Positions 33,382-41,001 of a stretch of DNA of 64,000 nucleotides are shown here, piece after piece (the first letter of the stretch is position 1; every line of letters starts with the position of its first letter). This DNA comes from Pseudomonas fluorescens (GTDB taxonomy: Bacteria > Pseudomonadota > Gammaproteobacteria > Pseudomonadales > Pseudomonadaceae), in assembly GCF_018614775.1 (NCBI RefSeq), contig NZ_JAGGOF010000073.1:1-64000 (forward strand), read 5' to 3'. The position numbers and the translations under genes were made by a program. The notes under the pieces were generated by a model. It did no database searches, was not told the origin of the DNA, and saw only the letters and a list, made by a program, of their open reading frames with translations.

Positions 33382-34187
33382 ACAGCAGCCTGTGCCAGGG
33401 CTGGGTCAGCCACCGTCGTATGACGCCGCGGCATCATGCGTTCCGTTACCGGATCGGCATGTTCTACCTGGATCTGGACGAGCTGCCCTGGCTGACAAGC
33501 CTTTCCTGCTGGCTGGGGCCGTCGCGTTTTGCGCCCTTGAGCTGGCGCGAAACCGATTATTTGCCGGGCCTGACCCGTGACGGGGTGCCCCTGGCCCAGG
33601 CCGCGCGCCTGCTGGTGGGCCAGGCCACTGGCCATAGCCCCGAGGGCGCCGTGCATTTACTCACCCAGCCACGCTGTTGGGGATTGTCGTTCAATCCGGT
33701 GAGTTTCTACTTTTGCCATGCCCTCGACGCCCAGTTGGAAGCGATTCTGCTGGAGGTGCGCAACACACCGTGGCGCGAACGCTTCCACTATGTACTGCCC
33801 GTGCAGGATGGCCTGGCAACGTCGTTCGCGATGGCCAAGGCTTTTCATGTCTCACCGTTCATGCCCATGGACATGGATTACCGCCTGCGTTTGCGCCTCG
33901 ATGGGGAGCACGTACGTATCCACATGGAGAACTGGCGCTCGGACGAAAAAGTGTTCGAGGCCGATCTTGCACTGCAACGCCGGCCGCTCGATCGCGCCAG
34001 CCTGAACCGACACATCCTCGCCTTCCCCTGGATGAGTCTGCGCACCGTCTCGGCCATCTATTGGCAGGCCCTGCGCCTGTTACTCAAGCGAGTCCCTATT
34101 CACAACCACACGACCAGCCAGGGCAGCCTGGTACTCGGCCAAACCAGCGAGGACCCCGAACATGTCCAATCCCACCCTGAGCGTTAG
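33378..34187 (+). CDS. DUF1365 family protein
   Basis: This 269-residue DUF1365 protein has the family motifs LSFNPVSFYFCHA, MAKAFHVSPFMPMDMDYR and the MSLRTVSAIYWQALRLLLKRVP end. Function is not established. It nearly always sits between the FAD oxidase and a CFA-type methyltransferase, which points to lipid modification. It overlaps the methyltransferase gene by 26 bases. Confidence 0.9.
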   Translation: MNSSLCQGWVSHRRMTPRHHAFRYRIGMFYLDLDELPWLTSLSCWLGPSRFAPLSWRETDYLPGLTRDGVPLAQAARLLVGQATGHSPEGAVHLLTQPRCWGLSFNPVSFYFCHALDAQLEAILLEVRNTPWRERFHYVLPVQDGLATSFAMAKAFHVSPFMPMDMDYRLRLRLDGEHVRIHMENWRSDEKVFEADLALQRRPLDRASLNRHILAFPWMSLRTVSAIYWQALRLLLKRVPIHNHTTSQGSLVLGQTSEDPEHVQSHPER

Positions 34188-35421
34188 CAAATCGGCAGGT
34201 ATCACGTTCTTCATTGGCGGCCTGGCCAGGAACGCCGTTCTCGCTCAGTTAGGCCGGCTGAGCCAGGGCCATTTACGGCTGCTCTGCATGGGGCAGCAAT
34301 GGCGATTCGGCGACCCTGCCAGTGCATTGCAGGCCGAGGTGGAGATTCTCGATGACGAGGCCTGGAGCCTGATCGCCGGTAATGGGTCGATTGGCGCAGG
34401 GGAAGCGTACATCCACGGCTACTGGCGCAGCCCCGACCTGGCGCTCGTCACTCGCCTGTTCGTTGCCAACCTGGAGGTGCTGGACGCCATGGAGGGCGGG
34501 CTGGCGCGATTCGGCCGTCCGAGCCTGCGCTTGTTGCATCGGCTCAACCGTAATAACCGACGAGGGGCGCGACGCAATATTCTTGCCCATTACGACTTGG
34601 GCAACGTCTTGTTCGAGCAGTTGCTCGACCCGACGATGATGTACTCCGCCGCCCAATTCGACAGTGCCGAACAGACCCTGGAACAGGCTCAGTTGAACAA
34701 GCTCGAGCGCATTTGCCAGAAGCTTGAGCTCAAGCCCGACGAACATCTCCTGGAAATAGGCAGCGGTTGGGGCAGCCTGGCCATTCATGCCGCTACTCGC
34801 CACGGCTGCCGTGTCACCACCACGACGCTTTCCGAAGCGCAGTACGCGTATACCTGCCAACGGGTGAAGGCATTGGGCCTGGAGCAGCGCATCACGGTAT
34901 TGCGCGAGGATTACCGTGACCTGCGCGGGCGTTTCGACAAACTGGTATCGATCGAGATGATCGAGGCCGTCGGACATCGTTACCTGCCCACCTATTTCCG
35001 CCGATGCGAGGCGTTGCTCAAGGACGGCGGCCTGATGCTGTTGCAGGCCATCACCATTCGTGACCAGCGCTACGCCCAGGCGCGCAACTCGGTGGACTTC
35101 ATCCAGCGCTACATTTTCCCCGGCGGCGCGCTGCCGTCGCTCAGCGTGATGCTCGAAACGGCCAGCCGCCAGACCGCGCTGAACCTGGTGCACCTGGAGG
35201 ACTTCGGCCTGGACTACGCACGTACCCTGCGCCATTGGCATGACAACCTGCGTCAAGCACGCGCGACCCTGACGGAGCTTGGCTATGACGAGACGTTCCA
35301 GCGACTCTGGGAGTTTTATCTGTGCTATTGCCAGGGCGGCTTCGAGGAGCGCGCCATTGGTGTGGCGCAGTTGCTCTGGGCGACGCCGCAGGCTCGTCGG
35401 GCGCCGTTACCGGGCAGCTGA
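34162..35421 (+). CDS. Cyclopropane-fatty-acid synthase-family methyltransferase
   Basis: This 419-residue SAM-dependent enzyme of the CFA synthase family has LAHYDLGNVLFEQLLDPTMM, the SAM motif LLEIGSGWGSLAIHAA and SIEMIEAVGHRYLP. Family members methylate the double bond of membrane fatty acids. The P. putida light-induced homologue has been called ufaM (furan-containing fatty acids), so methylation leading to a furan fatty acid, a singlet-oxygen scavenger, is an alternative to cyclopropanation. ATG at 34162 lies inside the DUF1365 end. It is followed after two bases by DUF2878. Confidence 0.9.
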   Translation: MSNPTLSVSKSAGITFFIGGLARNAVLAQLGRLSQGHLRLLCMGQQWRFGDPASALQAEVEILDDEAWSLIAGNGSIGAGEAYIHGYWRSPDLALVTRLFVANLEVLDAMEGGLARFGRPSLRLLHRLNRNNRRGARRNILAHYDLGNVLFEQLLDPTMMYSAAQFDSAEQTLEQAQLNKLERICQKLELKPDEHLLEIGSGWGSLAIHAATRHGCRVTTTTLSEAQYAYTCQRVKALGLEQRITVLREDYRDLRGRFDKLVSIEMIEAVGHRYLPTYFRRCEALLKDGGLMLLQAITIRDQRYAQARNSVDFIQRYIFPGGALPSLSVMLETASRQTALNLVHLEDFGLDYARTLRHWHDNLRQARATLTELGYDETFQRLWEFYLCYCQGGFEERAIGVAQLLWATPQARRAPLPGS

Positions 35422-35423
35422 AA

Positions 35424-35912
35424 ATGGCGCGCGGATGGATGCTCGGCAACGCCCTGTGGTTGCAGGTCGGCTGGTGGGCATGTGTGTTGGGAGCCCACCG
35501 TCCCTGGATGTTGCTGATCGTGCCGGTAGGCCTGGCCGCGCATCTATGGCGTTGCCCGCAGCCCGGCGCTGAAGTGCGTGCCCTGTTGCGCGTGACACTT
35601 GGGGGGTGCCTGCTCGATAGCCTGCTCGGTGCAGTGGGCGTATTCCGCTTCGACCAACAGCCGCTGCCTGTGTGGTTGGCATTGCTCTGGCTGGTACTGG
35701 CCAGCGGCTTGCGCCACAGCCTGGCCTGGATAAGGCGTGATGACCGGTTGGCGGCGTTGCTGGGCATGCTCGGAGGGCCGCCGGCTTATCTGGCAGGTGC
35801 CGGGTTGGCAGGCGTTGATTTGCCGATGGGCGAAGTCGGCACGGCCCTGCTATTGGCGCCGGTCTGGGCGCTGGTCTTGCCCTTGGCCTTGCGGGTCGCG
35901 GCCTGGCGCTGA
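35424..35912 (+). CDS. DUF2878 membrane protein
   Basis: This 162-residue membrane protein has about five hydrophobic segments and the DUF2878 signature GGCLLDSLLGAVGVFRF and GGPPAYLAGAGL. ATG at 35424 is two bases after the methyltransferase stop; the open frame reaches 34 codons further upstream without domain content. It is the last gene of the light operon. Its final 63 bases overlap the end of the convergent DUF2256 gene. Function unknown. Confidence 0.85.
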   Translation: MARGWMLGNALWLQVGWWACVLGAHRPWMLLIVPVGLAAHLWRCPQPGAEVRALLRVTLGGCLLDSLLGAVGVFRFDQQPLPVWLALLWLVLASGLRHSLAWIRRDDRLAALLGMLGGPPAYLAGAGLAGVDLPMGEVGTALLLAPVWALVLPLALRVAAWR

Positions 35913-36032
35913 GCGGCGGCAACGCTCGGAACAGTAGCGCACGTGCTCCCAGCAACGTATCCAACGCTTGCGCCAGGTGAACGGCAGACCGCACACGACG
36001 CAGATTTTGCTGGGCAACTGTTGCTTCTTCAT
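35850..36032 (-). CDS. DUF2256 small Cys-rich protein
   Basis: This 60-residue protein starts MKKQQLPSKICVVCGLPFTW and continues with RKRW, CW and YCSERCRR, the DUF2256 pattern of two CxxC-type pairs that probably bind zinc. ATG at 36032 has GGGGAG upstream and overlaps the photolyase stop (ATGA). Its tail (RDPQGQGQDQRPDRRQ) is longer than usual and reads into the end of the convergent DUF2878 gene. DUF2256 genes often flank FeS-type photolyases. Function unknown. It is far shorter than the open frame it sits in. Confidence 0.88.
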   Translation of the reverse strand: MKKQQLPSKICVVCGLPFTWRKRWIRCWEHVRYCSERCRRSAPGRDPQGQGQDQRPDRRQ

Positions 36033-37570
36033 AGCGACTCCCCGGCATCGAGCCGCGCCAACAGCCGCTGCCCACGTTGCCACACCCCATCGCGCCGGGC
36101 CGGTGACATGCCATCCAGGCTGCGGTAGACCAGTGACAGCCGGGGGTTCGTCGACAGCAATGGGCGATGACGGATGAGGAAATGCCAATACAGCGCATTG
36201 AATGGGCAGGCGTCGTCCTCCACGGCGCGATCGACTTTGTAGCTGCACGCCTTGCAATGGTCGGACATGCGCTGGATATAGCGGCCACTGGCGCAGTAGG
36301 GTTTGGAGCCCAGGTACCCACCGTCGGCATGCATCACCATGCCCAGGGTATTGGGCAACTCGACCCAATCGAAGGCGTCCATGTAGACGGCCAGATACCA
36401 TTCGCAGATTGCAGGCGGCGCGATGCCGGCCAGCAATGCAAAATTGCCGGTGACCATCAGTCGCTGAATGTGATGGGCGTAGCCCAGCGCCAGCGACTGC
36501 TTGATCGCCTGGGCCATGCAGCGCATGCGGGTCTGGCCCGTCCAGTAGAACTCAGGCAGCGCGCGGACATTGCCCAGGTAATTGAGCCCGGCATATTCGG
36601 GCATGCGCAGCCAGTAGACACCCCGCACGTATTCGCGCCAGCCAATCAGCTGCCGGATGAAGCCTTCGGCGGCGTTGAGCGGCACCTTTCGCTCGCGCCA
36701 GGCCGCGTCGACGTCCTCGCACAGCTGGCGCACATCCAGCAGCCCGATGTTCAGTGCCGCGCTGATGCGTGCATGGAACAGGTACGGCTCGCCCTCCGCC
36801 ATCGCATCCTGATAATCGCCGAACGCTACCAGGCCAAACTCTAGAAAATGTTCCCAGAGCTGCCGGGCCTCGTCGTGGGTCACTGGGTAGTCAAAGGTAT
36901 CGACTGCGCCGTAGTGGTCGGTAAAACGCGTTCGTACCAGCTCCACGACCGCCGTCGTGATCGCGTCCCGGGTAAATTGCGCGGGGATCGGCCCACGCAG
37001 ACCACGCGGCAGCGATTTGCGGTTGTCGCCGTCAAAATTCCAGGCGCCCCCGGCCGGGCCACCGTCTGGCTCCAGCAACAGGCCGCAGCGCTTGCGCATG
37101 CCTCGATAGAAGTGCTCCATGCGTAATTGCTTGCGACCTTTGGCCCACCGCGCGAACGCTTCGCGCGAGCACAGGAAGCGGGTGTCGCGATGCCACACCA
37201 GCGGCAGCCCGGCCTCGCGTAACGCTTGCTCCAACCGCCACTCGCCACACTCGGTGACATGCACCTCGTCTGCGTTCAGTGCAGCCTGCCAGCGCCGCAA
37301 CTCCGCCGCGATACTGCCGCTGTTGCCCGGGGTATCCAGTTGCTGGTATTGCACCTGCCAGCCCCGTTCGCGCAGGGCCTGGGCGAAATGGCGCATGGCA
37401 CTGAATACCAGCACGATCTTCTGCGGATGATGCGGTACGTAACGCGCTTCATCCTCCACCTCAGCCATCAACAGAACGTCGCGCGCCGGATCCAGGGCCC
37501 GCAGGACCGCCAGGTCGAACGACAACTGATCGCCCAGCACCAGTCCCAGGCGCCTGGCCTGCGCTACCAC
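36029..37570 (-). CDS. FeS-BCP photolyase/cryptochrome (PhrB/CryB type)
   Basis: This 513-residue bacterial FeS cryptochrome/photolyase begins RRLGLVLGDQLS and ends with the FAD-binding helical domain (GWREYVRGVYW, LPNTLGMVMHADGGYLGSKPY). The four iron-sulfur cysteines are present: the Cys of RMRCMAQ, then 88 residues to CKAC, then 13 to DDACPFN. These are exactly the spacings of Agrobacterium PhrB (350/438/441/454). Members repair (6-4) photoproducts and/or signal light. The likely start is GTG at 37570, overlapping DUF6482 by seven bases; the frame stays open to 37747 inside that gene. P. putida cryB, light-induced, is the probable counterpart. Confidence 0.9.
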   Translation of the reverse strand: MVAQARRLGLVLGDQLSFDLAVLRALDPARDVLLMAEVEDEARYVPHHPQKIVLVFSAMRHFAQALRERGWQVQYQQLDTPGNSGSIAAELRRWQAALNADEVHVTECGEWRLEQALREAGLPLVWHRDTRFLCSREAFARWAKGRKQLRMEHFYRGMRKRCGLLLEPDGGPAGGAWNFDGDNRKSLPRGLRGPIPAQFTRDAITTAVVELVRTRFTDHYGAVDTFDYPVTHDEARQLWEHFLEFGLVAFGDYQDAMAEGEPYLFHARISAALNIGLLDVRQLCEDVDAAWRERKVPLNAAEGFIRQLIGWREYVRGVYWLRMPEYAGLNYLGNVRALPEFYWTGQTRMRCMAQAIKQSLALGYAHHIQRLMVTGNFALLAGIAPPAICEWYLAVYMDAFDWVELPNTLGMVMHADGGYLGSKPYCASGRYIQRMSDHCKACSYKVDRAVEDDACPFNALYWHFLIRHRPLLSTNPRLSLVYRSLDGMSPARRDGVWQRGQRLLARLDAGESL

Positions 37571-37869
37571 TGGCTGGCCAGCGTGAACGGCACCCGCAAT
37601 GGGGCAACGGGGCCGTCGCGCAAACCGCACATTTCGTCGTGCACCACATGCTGCACCAGCATGCAGGGCACGGGAGGCACATCGACCAGCAGTTGCCGCA
37701 GTTCGGTGGTCGAGCGCAGGCACACGACTGCACCGTTCGCATCGCACAAGGTATGGGGACCGGTGGCGGTCAACGCGCGCAGCACGTAAAAGCCTCCCTC
37801 AAGTGACAACAATTCAAGCTCAGTGATCTGGCCGACGGCAGCCCACTCGGTCAACTGCTTCAGGTTCAT
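37564..37869 (-). CDS. DUF6482 family small protein
   Basis: This 101-residue protein opens MNLKQLTEWAAVGQITELEL with LSLEGGFYVL and PVPCMLVQHVVHDEMCG following, a pattern I associate with the Pseudomonas DUF6482 family. Function unknown. It lies between DUF3833 (4-base overlap) and the photolyase (7-base overlap) in the minus-strand light operon. Confidence 0.78.
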   Translation of the reverse strand: MNLKQLTEWAAVGQITELELLSLEGGFYVLRALTATGPHTLCDANGAVVCLRSTTELRQLLVDVPPVPCMLVQHVVHDEMCGLRDGPVAPLRVPFTLASQW

Positions 37870-38402
37870 AGCGTGCCCTCCGGCAGGCGGCGGAAGAACA
37901 GGGTTATCTGCCCGATCTCCACCCCCAGTTTGCTCATGCTGGAACGGTTGATGAGCGTGTCCTCGTCCATCAGGTACATCCAGTCATCCAGATCGACGTC
38001 CCAGTGCCGACCGTCGACAGGCAGGTCCAGGCGGTAGCGCCAGCGCAATGCATTGCCCGCCACTTCACCGCTGGCTTCGCCGATCACGTCACCGGCCGTT
38101 CCGCGCCAGCGACCGGGGCCGTCCGGGGTCAGGGTCCAGGTTCTCTGTTGGCGTGTACCGTCGCTGTACAGAAAATGCTCGTCGAGGACCAGACTTTCGC
38201 CCTCGCGCCGGCTGTCGATACGGACATGGAAGCGCTTGACGACTTCTCCCGAGCGCTTCTGGAACATGCCCCAGGCTTCTACCGGACGGGAGAAGAAAGC
38301 CGCCAGGTCCAGGCGCGGCTGCTGGTCGACGTAGCGTTCTATGCCGACATTGCCGCAACTGCCCAGCAACAGGCAGGTCATTAAGAAAAGTGCCTTGTAC
38401 AT
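37866..38402 (-). CDS. DUF3833 lipoprotein
   Basis: This 178-residue protein has a lipoprotein signal (MTCLLLGSCGN, Cys at about residue 16) followed by the DUF3833 domain with AAFFSRPVEAWGMFQKRSGE, FLYSDGTRQQRTWTL and LDDWMYLMDEDTLINR. DUF3833 proteins have a lipocalin-like fold and recur in light/singlet-oxygen clusters. It follows the chalcone-isomerase-like gene by three bases. Outer- or inner-membrane anchoring is likely; the ligand is unknown. Confidence 0.85.
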   Translation of the reverse strand: MYKALFLMTCLLLGSCGNVGIERYVDQQPRLDLAAFFSRPVEAWGMFQKRSGEVVKRFHVRIDSRREGESLVLDEHFLYSDGTRQQRTWTLTPDGPGRWRGTAGDVIGEASGEVAGNALRWRYRLDLPVDGRHWDVDLDDWMYLMDEDTLINRSSMSKLGVEIGQITLFFRRLPEGTL

Positions 38403-38405
38403 CGT

Positions 38406-38951
38406 TCAGTCTCCTCTTTCGTTACCGACTTGCCCGAGCAGGCGCTGGCGCAGCTGTTGATCACGGGCACGGGGGTCGAGCCAGATGGCAAAAAATGCGC
38501 GAGCGAAGGCCGGGTCGGCGACTTCAAGGCTCAGTTGACCGTCGACATAGAAACGGCAACCCTGTCCCGGCAGGTACAGCCCGGTGATGCGCATGCCTGG
38601 ACGCACATCGACGAACGCCTCGCGCATGGCTTGTGTCCACCGCTCCAAGCGCTCTTCAGCCAACGGCTTGTCAGCCAGACGACGCATTTCATCCACGCTG
38701 GCCTGTACCAGCGCGTCTCGTGACAACGCCCGGTGGTAAATCAGCTCCAGGGCAAATGGCTCCTGCCAATGCCACGTGGCACCGACCTGCCACAGGCGGG
38801 CGGTATAAAGACGCAGGCCGATCCAGGTGAATTCGCCGCTGCCGGCCAGGCGTGCCGCTGGCAGCGCCGGTCGCCAGTCTGGCCAGGCTGACGTAGTGGT
38901 GGTCATGAGAATGGCCAGGGTGATGCCGAGGACCAAGGTTCTGCTTGCCAT
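38406..38951 (-). CDS. Chalcone-isomerase-like periplasmic protein
   Basis: This 181-residue protein has a signal peptide (MASRTLVLGITLAILMTTTT, cleavage near SAW). Its domain is of the chalcone isomerase-like (Chalcone_3) type with GSGEFTWIGLRLYTARLW, FALELIYHRALSRDAL and PGQGCRFYVDGQ. In plants the fold binds fatty acids as well as chalcones, so fatty-acid binding is plausible. ATG at 38951 is chosen because the signal peptide starts there; a start at 38984 would fall on the TGTACA site. It is the first gene of the minus-strand light operon. Confidence 0.82.
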   Translation of the reverse strand: MASRTLVLGITLAILMTTTTSAWPDWRPALPAARLAGSGEFTWIGLRLYTARLWQVGATWHWQEPFALELIYHRALSRDALVQASVDEMRRLADKPLAEERLERWTQAMREAFVDVRPGMRITGLYLPGQGCRFYVDGQLSLEVADPAFARAFFAIWLDPRARDQQLRQRLLGQVGNERGD

Positions 38952-38977
38952 GTGCGAGGCACCGGAAAGGAAAATAA

Positions 38978-39001
38978 TGTACAACTATATGCCAATGTAT
39001 A
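38978..39001 (-). promoter_or_regulatory. PplR-type direct repeat before the photolyase operon
   Basis: On the minus strand TATACA (39001-38996), 12 bp, TGTACA (38983-38978) fits T(G/A)TACA-N12-TGTA(C/T)A exactly. A further TGTACA lies six bp upstream at 39008-39013. Minus-strand TTGTAC followed 17 bp later by CATATA is a possible promoter that the sites would cover. Confidence 0.8.
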
Positions 39002-39135
39002 GATTTTTGTACAATTATGATTCGAGTGGCTGCGCAGGTAAGCCATGGACTGCGCCGAACCCTCTGCGCGCAGCCCCCTCAAAGCAAACGTAACGTGGGA
39101 CAATCCCGCCCCACTTGACCCTTTCGGAGGCCACA

Positions 39136-40989
39136 ATGCTTCGTGTGTTTGAACGAAGACTCGACCCTTTCCCGCCCGATGAAGCACCGCCGCCACCGGT
39201 TGGCCTGGCACGATTCCTGTGGGCCTGCACCCGCGGCGCCCGCGGCTACATCCTCATTTTTGCGCTGCTCAGTGCCGCCGTGTCGGTTTATGAAGCCTGG
39301 TTGTTTTCATTTCTCGGGCAAGTCGTGGACCTGCTTTCGACCTGGCAGGCAGGTGGTGATGCGCAACGGCAGGAAAGCCGTGCGCTGTGGGGGATCGGCA
39401 TCGTGCTGGTCACCAGCATTGGCCTGGTGGCGCTGCGCACCATGGTGCAGCACCAGATATTGGCGATCAATCTGCCGCTGCGCCTGCGCTGGGACTTCCA
39501 CCGGCTGATGCTGCGGCAGAGCCTGTCGTTCTTTTCCGATGAGTTCTCCGGCCGGGTAACAACCAAGGTGATGCAGACGGCGCTGGCCGTGCGCGAGGTT
39601 TTGTTTACCCTCATCGAAATCGCACCCGGGATCGGGGTGTACTTCATTGCGATCATCGCCCTGGCCGGCGGCTTCGCGTTGAAACTGATGCTGCCATTCA
39701 TTGCCTGGATCGCGCTGTTCGGGCTGGCCATGCTGTATTTCGTGCCGCGCCTGGGGCAAGTCGGGCAGGAACAGGCCCATGCGCGGTCGTCGATGACCGG
39801 ACGCATCTCGGACGCCTACACCAACATCACCACCGTCAAGTTGTTCTCGCACTCCAAGCGCGAAGCGCACTTTGCACGCGCGGCGATGGAGGATTTCAAA
39901 CAAACGGGCTTTCGCCAGATGCGTCTGGTCAGCCAATTCGAGATCGTCAATCAGGCACTGGTGGTGGCACTGATCCTTGGCGCCGGCGGTTATGCCCTGT
40001 GGCTCTGGCACCAGGGTGAAGTCGGCACGGGTGCCGTGGCGGCGATCACCGCCATGGCGTTGCGTATCAATGGCATGTCCCACTGGATCATGTGGCAGAT
40101 GACCTCGCTGTTCGAAAGCATCGGCACCGTGCAGGATGGCATGGACACCCTCACCCGTGGCCCCAAGGTGCAGGACGCGCCGGACGCCCGCGTACTGGTG
40201 CCCTCCGGCGGCGCCGTGACCTTCGACAATGTGAGCTTCAACTACAGCGGTGAACGCCAGGTGCTCGATGGACTCAGCCTGCACATTCGTGCCGGCGAAA
40301 AAATCGGCCTGGTGGGCCGTTCCGGTGCTGGCAAGTCCACGCTGATCAACCTGCTGCTGCGCTTCTACGACGTGGACAGCGGCGAGATTCGCATCGACGG
40401 GCAGAACATCGCCCAGGTCACCCAGGACAGCCTGCGCAGCGCCATCGGCATGGTGACCCAGGACACTTCCCTGCTGCACCGTTCCATTCGCGACAACATC
40501 GCCTACGGACGTCCGGATGCGACCGATGCGCAGATTCGCCAGGCGGCGGCCGACGCCCAGGCCGACGGGTTCATCAGCCAGTTGAGCGACCGGCAAGGCC
40601 ACAACGGTTATGACACCCTGGTAGGTGAGCGCGGCATCAAGCTCTCCGGCGGCCAGCGCCAACGCATCGCCATCGCGCGGGTGATGCTCAAGAATGCCCC
40701 TATCCTGTTACTGGACGAAGCCACCAGCGCTCTGGATTCGGAGGTCGAGGTCGCCATCCAGGAAAGCCTCGATGAAATGATGCAGGGCAAGACGGTGATT
40801 GCCATCGCCCACCGACTGTCGACAATCGCGGCAATGGACCGGCTGATTGTCATGGATGACGGACGCATCATCGAACAAGGCACCCACGCCGAACTGCTCG
40901 CGAGGAACGGCACCTATGCGCGGTTGTGGCACCACCAGAGTGGCGGGTTCCTGGGTGAGGATCAGGGGGTAGTTGAAGCGGTGGAATAG
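39136..40989 (+). CDS. ABC exporter, fused permease/ATPase (MsbA-like)
   Basis: This 617-residue half-transporter has six membrane helices (about residues 35-325) and a C-terminal ATPase with Walker A GRSGAGKSTLINLLLRF, signature LSGGQRQRIAIARVML, Walker B ILLLDEATSALDSE and the switch His in IAIAHRLST. It works as a homodimer or heterodimer exporting a lipid or drug-like substrate from the inner membrane. ATG at 39136 has CGGAGG five bases upstream. It faces away from the light operon and is convergent with the TetR-MarR gene. The substrate cannot be told from sequence. Confidence 0.9.
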   Translation: MLRVFERRLDPFPPDEAPPPPVGLARFLWACTRGARGYILIFALLSAAVSVYEAWLFSFLGQVVDLLSTWQAGGDAQRQESRALWGIGIVLVTSIGLVALRTMVQHQILAINLPLRLRWDFHRLMLRQSLSFFSDEFSGRVTTKVMQTALAVREVLFTLIEIAPGIGVYFIAIIALAGGFALKLMLPFIAWIALFGLAMLYFVPRLGQVGQEQAHARSSMTGRISDAYTNITTVKLFSHSKREAHFARAAMEDFKQTGFRQMRLVSQFEIVNQALVVALILGAGGYALWLWHQGEVGTGAVAAITAMALRINGMSHWIMWQMTSLFESIGTVQDGMDTLTRGPKVQDAPDARVLVPSGGAVTFDNVSFNYSGERQVLDGLSLHIRAGEKIGLVGRSGAGKSTLINLLLRFYDVDSGEIRIDGQNIAQVTQDSLRSAIGMVTQDTSLLHRSIRDNIAYGRPDATDAQIRQAAADAQADGFISQLSDRQGHNGYDTLVGERGIKLSGGQRQRIAIARVMLKNAPILLLDEATSALDSEVEVAIQESLDEMMQGKTVIAIAHRLSTIAAMDRLIVMDDGRIIEQGTHAELLARNGTYARLWHHQSGGFLGEDQGVVEAVE

Positions 40990-41001
40990 CAGGCCGGAGG
41001 T

